Assembly (NCBI GenBank): GCA_903813345.2
Contig: CAIIXF020000008.1
Location: forward strand, 15,052,822 to 15,112,821
Source: Owenia fusiformis
Lineage: Eukaryota; Annelida; Polychaeta; Sabellida; Oweniidae
DNA: 60,000 nucleotides
Direction of reading: 5' to 3'
The notes under the pieces were generated by a model. It had not been told where the DNA came from and made no database searches. It saw only the letters and a program-made list of their open reading frames with translations. Below, one piece after another: positions 9,466-20,735 of the stretch (positions are counted from its first letter, which is position 1; each line of letters begins with the position of its first letter). The position numbers and the translations under genes are program-made.

Positions 9466-9936
9466 GTAATTTTCTATGGTGTAACAAAACATATGAGTAA
9501 AAAAATAAATCGTGAAGTATTCTTAGTGTTCTTATGAAAAATAGCATGCTCCGTCACAGCGGACAAATATTTCGATACCAGCCCGTGTTTCTTATCTTAT
9601 TTTGACGCAAATCGCTTACCTTTCTCATGTCTTATTTCATTTTCCAATGTTTTCTGATATTCTTTCACTTTAAAACTGTTTTAGCTCGTCGAACTGAACC
9701 ATTAGTCTAAAAAATTTACTTTTAATACTTTCATTTCACCGTTACTAGAAGTTCCCGGATAAACCAGCGTACTCTTATTAATTTGTTCCGTTCGGTATTT
9801 TAGTGTATTAGCGCTCGGTATTTCAGTGCATTTTTCTCTGACTTTTTCTCGATGTACATCACGATGTGCATCGATGTTTACTACTGAAAATTGCCGATGC
9901 ATCTATGTACGATTATGGCACATCACGACAACACTA

Positions 9937-9944
9937 CTTTACAG
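9937..9944. repeat. Right 8-bp target site duplication of the hAT-like element
   Basis: CTTTACAG, identical to 5029-5036, directly after the inverted TIR. Confidence 0.8.
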
Positions 9945-10680
9945 CTGAGACTAACAATCTCATTCTACAGTTGAAATTCAATTTTTCTAACTCCTTTGAT
10001 TGCGAGAAATGAGAGCTTGGGTAACGAATGAGAGTTTCACTTACCTTCCAGAAATTAGTAAACACATGGGCTTTCAATAGAATGCCCATGTTACATGTAA
10101 ACATTATAAACTATCAGGACATACAGAGTAGACTTTGTTGCGTTTCTTCATTTCTTTTTTTGGTTCGGATTTTCACGCACACACATATAAAAAACAGTTC
10201 ACTAAAGGTTCAGTACCAATAAAAGCAATTTTTTTTCATTTCCTTATTCATAAAGGAATTCTTGGCGATGAACTGACAAAATATTGCTTCTGGGACGAGA
10301 TCAAACGACTTTGACATATAATCTTCACCCTAACTATTTTGTAATTTGACAATCAAAACAAATATGTGTACATACCATATTTAGCAGATATTGGACAATT
10401 TCATTAGATGTACATGTATGTAAAAATTTCATTAATTTTGAAATTTGCAGTGGATTCTATTTTATATGCTTCTAAACGATTTCAAATGCTTACAATGATT
10501 TCTATTGTTTTGACTTCCCCGCTTCATAAAAAGAACATTATCACCACTAACTCGACTCGAAAATTTCACTTCCGAAATAAAGATTAGCTGAAAGTTGTCA
10601 TGAACAACACAATTTGTATATTGACTGTAATAAAACAGGGATAAGAGCCATGTCTTACTTGACTGTTCCTTATATTTCCA
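9945..10680. other. Upstream region of the S12 gene, ending in a 3' splice site
   Basis: AT-rich DNA without a convincing ORF. It ends with a pyrimidine-rich acceptor (CTTATATTTCCAG, ending 10681) four bases before the S12 start codon, which implies an upstream non-coding exon. That exon could not be placed with certainty. Confidence 0.45.
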
Positions 10681-10684
10681 GGGT

Positions 10685-12127
10685 ATGAATCAATTAAGAG
10701 GTCTATGCAGTGCCCTGTCTAACTTGGCAATCAAAACAGCACAGCCAACATGCTACCCAAGACTCCCTCAGAATCTTCAAACTGTAGCACATAGCAGAAT
10801 ATTATCAAATTTTCCTCTGAATAATGTGGTGAATAACATAGGTGAGCTATAATTCTAACTTGTTTTTATATCACCATCACAGGTGGTGACATATCGTTAA
10901 AGTCTCCAATTTCTTTGTGGATGGTGTTCGGCTGTTGGCATTCAGCATTTGTAACAAATGGCAGGTAGTGACATTTTGCTTGTTAATGCTTTGTCTCAGG
11001 ATAAGTGAATAAGCAGTTGTGGGTTAAGGTCTGTGAAATGGTGGAAAACAGAATCTTTTACTAGATGTGCAAACCCTGCATAAGAAGCATGGGACCCAAA
11101 AATATTGACATTTTTCAAGAAATACTGTTCTCCTGGTATTTTTCGCCCGCAATTTTTTTTTTGCGCTTTCGCGCAATTAATCTTCGCAAAATTGCCAATT
11201 AAATCGCTGAGAATTGTGAAATTACCTGGGACTCCATTGTGTTTCATGTTTTGTTAACCATTTGTCCAGTGTTATTAGGCGATAAATGGGATATAATAGA
11301 GGTTAAGGTGCAGCGTGCCATTGACCAAAATCTAGTATAATTGTAAATCCTATCCAAATATGACATTAGGTAGGTGTACTTACTGTACATGAGGCCACTT
11401 TAGTTACAGAGCTTGAGGATTCAGAAAATAATGAATTGTAATGTGTGAAATCCGATAGCTGCGAAATCGTGTTTTCTAAAAATTATCAATATTTATCATG
11501 TTTATCCAGATTTGGCAGTCATACAAGTCTTAAATAACACCCTAAACGATAATGAAAAAATATTTCATACCTCTATCTTGCTATTCTGGCCATATAATAC
11601 TGCAAATGTTAGTTCATTGCAAAATTTATTAAATCGGATGTGTAACACCTTATTTGCACTTATTTTTTTGAATGGACCAATCATTGCGAGATGCATGCAC
11701 AATAGCCATAGAAAAAATGGAATGGGAATTGCATTGTAAACATTTTTTTTTTCTTGCAGGAGGGAGTCAAGGTTTCGCAACCACTTCAACATTGAGGGCA
11801 TCCCTTGAACGTATGCATAGGACAGGGCCACATTATAAGGTCCGACCCAAGAAGTCAAGAATGGATGGTCGTCCTCAAATGAAAGGTGTTGTGCTTAAAA
11901 CCGTCATTAAAAAGCCAAAGAAACCAAATTCAGCCAATAGAAAATGTGTCCGAGTCAAGTTAAGCAATGGGAAGGAAGTAACTGCTTATATACCTGGCAT
12001 AGGGCACAATTTACAAGAACATAACATTGTATTGGTTAGAGGTGGTCGCTTGCAGGATGTACCAGGTGTAAAGCATAAGTGTATACGTGGAAAATATGAC
12101 TTGGCTCATGTACAAAAACGTGTTTAG
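10685..12127 (+). CDS. MRPS12: Mitochondrial small ribosomal subunit protein S12 (two exons)
   Basis: Exon 1 coding is 10685-10841 (157 nt, donor GTGAGC); exon 2 is 11760-12127 (acceptor TTTTTTTTCTTGCAG). The phase-1 junction completes a Gly codon and gives a 174-residue protein. Residues 1-70 are Asn/Leu/Ser/Arg-containing without acidic residues until Glu69, as expected for a mitochondrial targeting sequence. The S12 core starts near residue 71 and holds the two universally conserved loops of the decoding centre: KPNSANRK (about 107-114) and [16 protein letters not shown] (148-163). S12 lines the A site of the small subunit and affects decoding accuracy. The human protein is 138 residues, so the presequence is longer here. 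An ATG at 11672 in the same frame lies in the intron and is not the start. Confidence 0.96.
10842..11759 (+). other. Intron of the S12 gene
   Basis: A 918-bp GT-AG intron. It holds a short imperfect hairpin (TATATCACCATCACAGGTGG, 10867 on, followed by TGACATAT) that resembles GGTGGTGACATA at 57220-57235, and a small palindrome with GCGCTTTCGCGC near 11163. Open frames in it are short and unsupported. Confidence 0.7.
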
Positions 12128-12357
12128 TGATTTACATTTGATGACATGAAGAAGAAACAAGGGGTCCATTTTTGACATTGCTTTCTTTGATCTAGCTCAT
12201 GTTTTCCTTTTAAAACTAAATGATTACCATGTTAGACAATGGACTCTGGTTCCGATGTAGTAAACATTGTGTTATATGTTACCCGAGTGTAATTGGATAT
12301 AATACACAATTGTTTCAAACTTTAAAAGCCACTTTAAAAATTCAAGGATTTTGTTGA

Positions 12358-12363
12358 AATAAA
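12358..12363 (+). terminator. Candidate polyadenylation signal of the S12 gene
   Basis: This is the first AATAAA after the stop codon, about 230 bp into a plausible 3' UTR. Other AT-rich signals exist further on, so the exact end is uncertain. Confidence 0.55.
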
Positions 12364-12790
12364 TTCAAAGCTGTCGGACTTCTTATTAGAAAGCATGTCA
12401 AAGAATGATGAGAACAAAAATTATTGTATTTTTTAAAATATACTCTCAACACATTTCTATCTTATTCCTTGTGCTTCCTAGCCTTTAGCACAATACCTTG
12501 TTTTACCTTTGATTTTTGAATATATGAAGTAATATAATGCAAAATCCACTCCATTGTTTTGGTTAATCTCATTTTTGATTTGGTTACTGTATGTGAAATT
12601 TGTAAATGTACAAACTATGGATAATAGTGCATTATTTGTTAAATACACAAACGAGGTTTAGCGTGTCCAAAATTATGAAGATAGATTCTTTTCTTACTTT
12701 AGCTTCTGCTGAATAATGGAAAATAATTAAAGGGCAAATAAATTATGAAAGAATTGATGCATATAATGATTAGTTTTCTTGATTCCATCG

Positions 12791-14200
12791 AGTTTCCCAC
12801 AAATCTAATGCCCATTGACTAAGTTTCCCACAAATCGAATACCTATTGACTAATATTCCCACAAATCAAATGCCCATTTATTTGGTTTCCCACAAATCAA
12901 ATACCCATTGACTAAGTTTCCCACAAATCAAATTCCCATTGACTTGATTTCCCACAAATCGAGTGCCCATTGACTTGATTTCCCATGTATCATATTATGA
13001 CAATTGACTTGGTTTCCCACAAATCAAATGCCCATTGACTTAGTTTTCCACAAATCGAATATCTATTGACTTAAATTCCTACAAATCAAGTGTCCATTGA
13101 CAGCTTCCCTCAAATCAAATGCCCATTGACTTGGTTTCCCAGAAATCAAATGTCATTTGACTTATATTCCCACATGCATATCAAGTGCTCATTGACTTAT
13201 TTTCCCACATTCATATCAAATGCCCATTGACTTGATTTCCCTCAAATAAAATGTCCATTTACTTGATTTCCCTCAAATCATATGCCCATTGACTTAGTTT
13301 CCCACAAATCTTATCAAATGCCTATTGACTTGATTTCCCTCAAATCAAATGCCCATTGACTTAGGTTCCCAGAAATCATATGCCCATTGACTTAGTTTCC
13401 CACAAATCATATCAAATGCCCATTGCCTTGATTTGCCTAAAATCAAATGCCCATTGACTTAGTTTCCCTCAAATCATATGCCCATTGACTTAGTTTCCCA
13501 CAAATCTTATCAAATGCCTATTGACTTGATTTCCCTCAAATCAAATGCCCATTTACTTGATTTCCCACAAATCTAATGCCCATTGACTAAGTTTCCCACA
13601 AATTGAATACCTATTGACTAATATTCCCACAAATCAAATGCCCATTTATTTGGTTTCCCACAAATCAAATACCCATTGACTAAGTTTCCCACAAATCAAA
13701 TTCCTATTGACTTGATTTCCCACAAATCGAGTGCCCATTGACTTGATTTCCCATGTATCATATTATGACAATTGACTTGGTTTCCCACAAATCAAATGCC
13801 CATTGACTTGGTTTCCCAGAAATCAAATGTCATTTGACTTATATTCCCACATGCATATCAAGTGCTCATTGACTTATTTTCCCACATTCATATCAAATGC
13901 CCATTGACTTGATTTCCCTCAAATCAAATGTCCATTTACTTGATTTCCCTCAAATCATATGCCCATTGACTTAGTTTCCCACAAATCTTATCAAATGCCT
14001 ATTGACTTGATTTCCCTCAAATCAAATGCCCATTTACTTGATTTCCCTCAAATCAAATGCCCATTGACTTAGGTTCCCAGAAATCATATGCCCATTGACT
14101 TAGTTTCCCACAAATCATATCAAATGCCCATTGCCTTGATTTCCCTAAAATCAAATGCCCATTGACTTAGTTTCCCACAAATTATATGCCCATTGACTTA
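12791..14200. repeat. 31-bp minisatellite with higher-order duplication
   Basis: About 45 copies of a 31-bp unit with consensus TTTCCCACAAATCAAATGCC followed by CATTGACTTRR. Several units are expanded by CATATCA inserts. The array contains a second-level repeat: 12793 onward recurs at 13561 (offset about 768 bp) with the same order of variant units, so a block was duplicated as a whole. There is no spacer diversity, so it is not a CRISPR array. It starts 660 bp after the S12 stop codon. Confidence 0.93.
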
Positions 14201-15382
14201 CTGTAAAATCTTCTTCAGAAATAAGAGTTGTTGGATTCCATGCAATTGGTTGGTTCACCAGTTGACTTTGTAACAAATACACCTGTTTTATTATATAAAT
14301 ATCACCTGAAATAGAATACAGTAAATAATCATGATAATTATCTCATTCCCTGGTATGGTTTTCACACAGTAATTAAAATGCAATTGAGTTGGGAGTTCGA
14401 ATGCCTCGTCTATGCATCATGTTTCAGTGTCATTTGTTATTGTAGTGCTGTGCCTTATAAATATGTTATATTGTTATGTTATTGATATGTTATCATTGAG
14501 GATAATAGCTGTATATATATATATATATTACATGCATTTTATTACATCACAGGGGCGTAGTCATCTAAAATATCAGTGAACGGATTTGGTTCAAATTTTA
14601 TTTGCTGATACCTTGCGACATACAGTGTAGGATCTCTGAAAATTTCAAAACAGTCTTTTTTTATCAAAACATCTTTTATTCGGTGGGATCTGTTACTCCA
14701 TGGAGTTGCTGTTTTCTAATTTAATATGATTTTTTATCAATCACACAATGTGAACTGAGCAATTATTAATAATCCCTTTCAGTAATTTCATTTGACTTTT
14801 TATGTTTTTTTAGTATACAGAACAGGCAACGTTATTCCACGAATAAAAATTAAAAGGTTTCAATGCATATTTATTCAGTTAGCAGTCAAAATAAATACAA
14901 TTAATGCAATGTTTATTTTTTAACTTCAATAGATTAATACAGCCCTAGCAATAGTTTGATTTCTAAAAACAAAAGCTATATTATTGTTTCTGAACAGCTG
15001 TTACCACATGCTTTATGTCTCCCTTGTCTCCCTTGTTTCAGAATACTTGTATATGGTATTACAAATGCCATATATGGTATTAGAAATGCCATATATGGTA
15101 TTAGAAATGCCATTTACATCCATCTCTTTTATCATTTCTCTTCAATGAGTAAATACTCATGATATAATGGGATGATAGAAAAAATACCTCCAAATAGTTA
15201 TTTCGTATATTTGATGATATTTCTATAGAATGTTGAATAATATCGAATGAAGGGACTTAACACATAATGTGTCTCATCCTGTAATAAAAATGATACTTTA
15301 ATTTTGTTTTGCCGAACCAACAATCAATGATTAAAGTATCACATCTAAATATTATGCAATCATATAAATGTAAAAATAAGAT
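14201..15382. other. AT-rich intergenic DNA with short tandem repeats
   Basis: No gene seen. It contains an (AT)n run at about 14511-14528 and three 21-bp copies of ATATGGTATTAGAAATGCCA at 15050-15113. Confidence 0.6.
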
Positions 15383-17897
15383 CCTTCTACCGTATCTGTC
15401 TATATTCAAGTTTAGGTAAGCTCATATCTTACCAAAAATGGCCTTCTACCACGTCTGTCTATATTCAAGTTTGGTTGAGCATATATCTTACGAATAAAGG
15501 TCCTTCTAACATATCTGTCTATAATCAAGTTTAGGTAAGCCCATATCTTACCAAAAATGGCCTTCTACCACGTCTGTCTATATTCAAGTTTGATTGAGCA
15601 TATATCTTACGAATAAAGGTCCTTCTAACATATCTGTCTATAATCAAGTTTAGGTAAGCCCATATCTTACCAAAAATGGCCTTCTACCACGTCTGTCTAT
15701 ATTCAAGTTTGATTGAGCATATATCTTACGAATAAAGGTCCTTCTAACATATCTGTCTATAATCAAGTTTAGGTAAGCCCATATCTTACATGGGCTTCAA
15801 CCACGTCTGTCTATATTCAAGTTTGATTGAGCATATATCTTACGAATAAAGGTCCTTCTAACATATCTGTCTATAATCAAGTTTAGGTAAGCCCATATCT
15901 TACATGGGCTTCAACCACGTCTGTCTATATTCAAGTTTGGTTGAGCATATATCTTACGAATAAAGGTCCTTCTAACATATCTGTCTATAATCAAGTTTAG
16001 GTAAGCCCATATCTTACATGGGCTTCAACCACGTCTGTCTATATTCAAGTTTGATTGAGCATATATCTTACGAATAAAGGTCCTTCTAACATATCTGTCT
16101 ATAATCAAGTTTAGGTAAGCCCATATCTTACATGGGCTTCAACCACGTCTGTCTATATTCAAGTTTGGTTGAGCATATATCTTACGAATAAAGGTCCTTC
16201 TAACATATCTGTCTATAATCAAGTTTAGGTAAGCCCATATCTTACCAAAAATGGCCTTCTACCACGTCTGTCTATATTCAAGTTTGGTTGAGCATATATC
16301 TTACGAATAAAGGTCCTTCTAACATATCTGTCTATAATCAAGTTTAGGTAAGCCCATATCTTACCAAAAATGGCCTTCTACCACGTCTGTCTATATTCAA
16401 GTTTGATTGAGCATATATCTTACGAATAAAGGTCCTTCTAACATATCTGTCTATAATCAAGTTTAGGTAAGCCCATATCTTACCAAAAATGGCCTTCTAC
16501 CACGTCTGTCTATATTCAAGTTTGGTTGAGCATATATCTTACGAATAAAGGTCCTTCTAACATATCTGTCTATAATCAAGTTTAGGTAAGCCCATATCTT
16601 ACATGGGCTTCAACCACGTCTGTCTATATTCAAGTTTGGTTGAGCATATATCTTACGAATAAAGGTCCTTCTAACATATCTGTCTATAATCAAGTTTAGG
16701 TAAGCCCATATCTTACATGGGCTTCAACCACGTCTGTCTATATTCAAGTTTGATTGAGCATATATCTTACGAATAAAGGTCCTTCTAACATATCTGTCTA
16801 TAATCAAGTTTAGGTAAGCCCATATCTTACATGGGCTTCAACCACGTCTGTCTATATTCAAGTTTGGTTGAGCATATATCTTACGAATAAAGGTCCTTCT
16901 AACATATCTGTCTATAATCAAGTTTAGGTAAGCCCATATCTTACCAAAAATGGCCTTCTACCACGTCTGTCTATATTCAAGTTTGGTTGAGCATATATCT
17001 TACGAATAAAGGTCCTTCTAACATATCTGTCTATAATCAAGTTTAGGTGAGCCCATATCTTACCAAAAATAGCCTTCTACCACGTCTGTCTATATTCAAG
17101 TTTGATTGAGCATATATCTTACGAATAAAGGTCCTTCTAACATATCTGTCTATAATCAAGTTTAGGTGAGCCCATATCTTACCAAAAATGGCCTTCTACC
17201 ACGTCTGTCTATATTCAAGTTTGATTGAGCATATATCTTACGAATAAAGGTCCTTCTAACATATCTGTCTATAATCAAGTTTAGGTGAGCCCATATCTTA
17301 CCAAAAATGGCCTTCTACCACGTCTGTCTATATTCAAGTTTGATTGAGCATATATCTTACGAATAAAGGTCCTTCTAACATATCTGTCTATAATCAAGTT
17401 TAGGTGAGCCCATATCTTACCAAAAATGGCCTTCTACCACGTCTGTCTATATTCAAGTTTGATTGAGCATATATCTTACGAATAAAGGTCCTTCTAACAT
17501 ATCTGTCTATAATCAAGTTTAGGTGAGCCCATATCTTACCAAAAATGGCCTTCTACCACGTCTGTCTATATTCAAGTTTGGTTGAGCATATATCTTACGA
17601 ATAAAGGTCCTTCTAACATATCTGTCTATAATCAAGTTTAGGTGAGCCCATATCTTACCAAAAATGGCCTTCTACCACGTCTGTCTATATTCAAGTTTGG
17701 TTGAGCATATATCTTACGAATAAAGGTCCTTCTAACATATCTGTCTATAATCAAGTTTAGGTGAGCCCATATCTTACCAAAAATGGCCTTCTACCACGTC
17801 TGTCTATATTCAAGTTTGGTTGAGCATATATCTTACGAATAAAGGTCCTTCTAACATATCTGTCTATAATCAAGTTTAGGTGAACCCATATCTTACC
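15383..17897. repeat. 119-bp dimeric satellite array
   Basis: About 21 head-to-tail units of 119 bp. Each unit is two diverged halves of about 60 bp: CCTTCTACCACGTCTGTCTA... and CCTTCTAACATATCTGTCTA.... Seven units carry a 5-bp shorter junction (TTACATGGGCTTCAACC instead of TTACCAAAAATGGCCTTCTACC), giving 114 bp, and these cluster in runs of four and three. A GTAAGCC/GTGAGCC variant switches near 17049. Near-identity between units points to recent amplification by unequal exchange. Frames read across it are not genes. Confidence 0.96.
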
Positions 17898-18914
17898 CAT
17901 TGCTTTATTGTGAAACCCATGAGCATAACGTCGATAGCCATAACGAGAATTATTTTTGATTTTGAAACCACAGTTGTCAAAATGCATGATATAGTGTACG
18001 TATTACGGGTATAGTTTGTTTAGATACAATCTTCGACCAATTTGTTAAAGTTATCGTAGGCAGCTCGGAACGCATTACAATGCAACGCAGATATTTACAC
18101 AAATAGTGCGCATGTGTTATAATTTACGACACATACAAGTATAATTTCAAGTGATCAAGGTCACATTTTTATATCTAATAAAAATGATCTCATAATCTGC
18201 ATGGATATGCCCTTGGGTTATTTGAAATTGACAAATGTACAATACTTCAGATAACGCAATGCTTTAATACTTTTTGAGCACGTGTATATGTTTAATAACA
18301 GGCATCAGATAACCCAAATGATAGCACTCAAAATTGTTTTTCAATGAAAGGCCCCATATAAAGTTTTGGATTATATTGTAGTCCTTTCCAATGTTATCAA
18401 ATTGTTCTATGTGAAACTTTTTAATTAAATTACAATAGTTGATTTCAAGTGCTAAAAGTAATAATTTACACCATTGCATATCATAGTACTACTGTACATC
18501 CTTACCAATTTTGTGTTGAACAAATTAAGAAAATTGTTTCAAAAATGGGCAAGAATTAAGTGCAGAAAAGTGGTCCAGAGAAAAAAGCATTTTAACAATT
18601 TAGTTGTCATTGAAACAAATGGTACTTAAATATTTAACATGATAACATTTATTTTCAATCCTGATAAGCCAACAATTTTTTTATTTATTTTTTTATTTGT
18701 ATACATGTATTGCTTATTTTGAAAGTTTAGCATATTTAGAAAATATCCAAATGAGAAATAGTTTTACAAAACATATTTTGCCACCATCACAGCGTATCAT
18801 CTCGACATTTTTAAAAAATGCTTTAAAAGTTTATATACGCATAAAATCATAGATTGAATGGTTAAGATAAATTGACAATCTAATGGGGTAGAGAAAAATG
18901 TATTTTACAGTGGT
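17898..18914. other. Gene-free AT-rich stretch
   Basis: No gene, RNA or clear repeat recognised. The motif TGAGCACRYRTATATGTTTA near 18276 recurs at 19225, so part of this stretch belongs to a low-copy local repeat. Confidence 0.4.
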
Positions 18915-19219
18915 AAGTGTTGTTACTGTATTAGATGATCTAAAAAACAAAACTTTCTAAAATGCAAACTTTTCAAAAAAATATCTCAAATGGTTATATA
19001 GGTCATGATCTGAATTACACAATGATCATACTAAATCTTCAAACTTCACTTGGGGCCTTTAATGGTTAATTAAGTGTTGTTACTGTATTAGATGATCTAA
19101 AAAACAAAACTTTCTAAAAGTCATACTTTTCAAAAAATGTCTCAAATGGTTAAATAGGTCATGATAGGAATTATATAATGCTCAAACTAAATCTTCAAAC
19201 TTTACTTGGGGCCTTTAAT
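18915..19219. repeat. Direct tandem duplication of about 150 bp
   Basis: Unit 1 (18915-19063) and unit 2 (19072-19219) both start AAGTGTTGTTACTGTATTAG and end CTTGGGGCCTTTAAT. The offset is 157 bp and identity about 85% by eye. No coding signal. Confidence 0.85.
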
Positions 19220-20198
19220 TCTTTCTGAGCACAGATATATGTTTAAAAACAGGCACGTATCGTATCGTAGTTACCGTTGTTGTTCATGCCATAATAAAAG
19301 ATATTGTCAAGCTAAGTCACAAAATCGTGATTGAGTTTTGTAATTTATATGGCTTATATTACTTTAATAATTATTTCATAACTCAAATTCTTACTGATTG
19401 CACATTGTTGATCTATTTCTGATATGAACTTGTACAGTAATCAGAAAAGATCCATGGATCGAGCCATGTTTCTTGTATTGCGAACCCTGTGATTCAAATC
19501 GAAGGGATTATCTGATTATTCCTAGAGCTTGTCACCAGCCTGTTGATCGTACGTATTTCCTAGTGTTGTAACATAAACGACAATAAAGGCATGTCGTTCG
19601 TCAGCTTATCTTAAACCGCAATCTGTGGAGGACTTAACTTCTTATGTCATGATCATCTGATAGAAATAAACGATATTGTAAAAACGTGGGAATTTTTTAA
19701 TTTCCTGTGGCAAGCCAATTGTAAATCATTTTGAGATTCAGACTGGGAGATTCAAGACAGAATCCGGAAAGTTCTTCTGTTTTTTAAAGTTGGCAATTTC
19801 ACGCTTGATTGCCAAAATCTTGAGGTAATATGTTTTTTTCATTCTACTTTTTATTTATCAGTTCTCCATTTTCAAAGTTCATGTGATAGCTTCACAAATT
19901 CAGACTGACATACTTCTTGTGTTATTTTAAATCATCATATTATTACTTTTACTCATTAAAAATGCTAAAAGGGGTATTTTTCAAGCTCATTTAGAAAATA
20001 ATGCATTTGAATATGATTTAATGCATATCCATAATAAAATATATAATTGACGTATAATTCAGTTTAAGCTATAAAATTTGATATAGGCCTATTGTATAAA
20101 TGTGTTCACTTCATCATTTTCATCATACTTCATCATACGTGAAGATTATGGAATAAAATAGCCTATTCGGAGTCCGTATTTTGTTAATTTCACTTATT

Positions 20199-20735
20199 CA
20201 CTGGTGATCCGCTCGATTACGCTGGTTACCGAAACGGTTCGTTTTGGCAACAAAATGTCGGAACGTCGAAGGTACGATTTTTCTTTTTTCCTTATTTCAC
20301 GCGTTGTAGGCAGAATCCACACGACGTTTTTTCTCACAAACGTGTATCGGCATCATTTGTTTTAGAAGAAATGTACATGTTTGCGAAAAAATAGCTTAGA
20401 AGGCAACAGAATCGTCGATTTAATTTCTCACTTAAGTTACATAAACGGTTTGGGTTGAAGGTGCAGATCTTAACTGTTTTTCGAAAAATCGTTTATGTAA
20501 CTTAAGTGAGGAATTAAATCGGCGATTCTGTTGTCTTCTGAGCTATTTGTTTACAAATATGTACATTTTCTTAAACATATGATACTGATACACGTTTGTG
20601 TTAAAAATGTCGTAGGAATTCTGCCTACAACGTGTGAAAGAAGGAAAAAAGAAAAATCGTACCTTCGATGGTCCGACATTTTGTAACCAAAACGAACCGT
20701 TTCGGTAACCAGCGTAATCGAGTAGATCACCAGTG
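20199..20735. mobile_element. 537-bp foldback element
   Basis: The ends are CACTGGTGATCCGCTCGATT and, at 20735, the inverted ...GATCACCAGTG. The arms of roughly 240 bp share GTTACCGAAACGGTTCG, TTGTAGGCAGAATCC and CACTTAAGTTACATAAACG with scattered mismatches around a short centre near 20465. CpG content is higher than in the flanks. It is non-coding; no target duplication was recognised. Confidence 0.85.

Larger units (their letters stand above)
5170..9583. mobile_element. Foldback element inside the hAT shell, interrupted twice
   Basis: The left arm (5170-5341) begins GGCTGGTATCGAAA and includes TTTGTCCGTTGTGACGGAGC. The right arm is the inverted counterpart, in two pieces: 8827-8878 and 9466-9583. 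A 587-bp palindrome splits the right arm, and a LINE lies in the loop. Arm identity is roughly 85-90% by eye. No protein is encoded apart from the inserted LINE. Confidence 0.75.
5037..9936. mobile_element. hAT-like DNA transposon shell with nested insertions
   Basis: The ends are TAGTGTTGTCGCGG (5037) and its inverted partner ending CGACAACACTA (9936), each flanked by CTTTACAG. An 8-bp duplication with a TIR starting TAGTG/CAGTG is typical of the hAT superfamily. Both ends also share a weaker GATGCATCGATG-type subterminal palindrome (about 5093-5106 and 9870-9901). No transposase ORF remains, so this is a non-autonomous or decayed copy. Of its 4,900 bp, about 3.2 kb is a LINE and 0.6 kb a palindrome inserted later; the shell was originally about 1.1 kb and already contained the foldback at 5170-9583. 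Confidence 0.75.

Noticed and set aside
11672-11759. In-frame ATG upstream of the S12 core as its start
   Set aside because: The segment is intronic, contains the polypyrimidine tract and acceptor, and a phase-matched exon 1 exists at 10685-10841.
12791-14200. CRISPR-like appearance of evenly spaced short repeats
   Set aside because: Units are contiguous without unique spacers, there are no cas genes, and the DNA is eukaryotic.
14385-14405. AGTTCGAATGCC as a tRNA T-arm
   Set aside because: No matching A box or anticodon stem upstream.
17757-17987. Open frame on the minus strand at the satellite edge
   Set aside because: It follows the satellite period (MDRR-type repeats of translation) and ends in flanking DNA; no domain or splice context.
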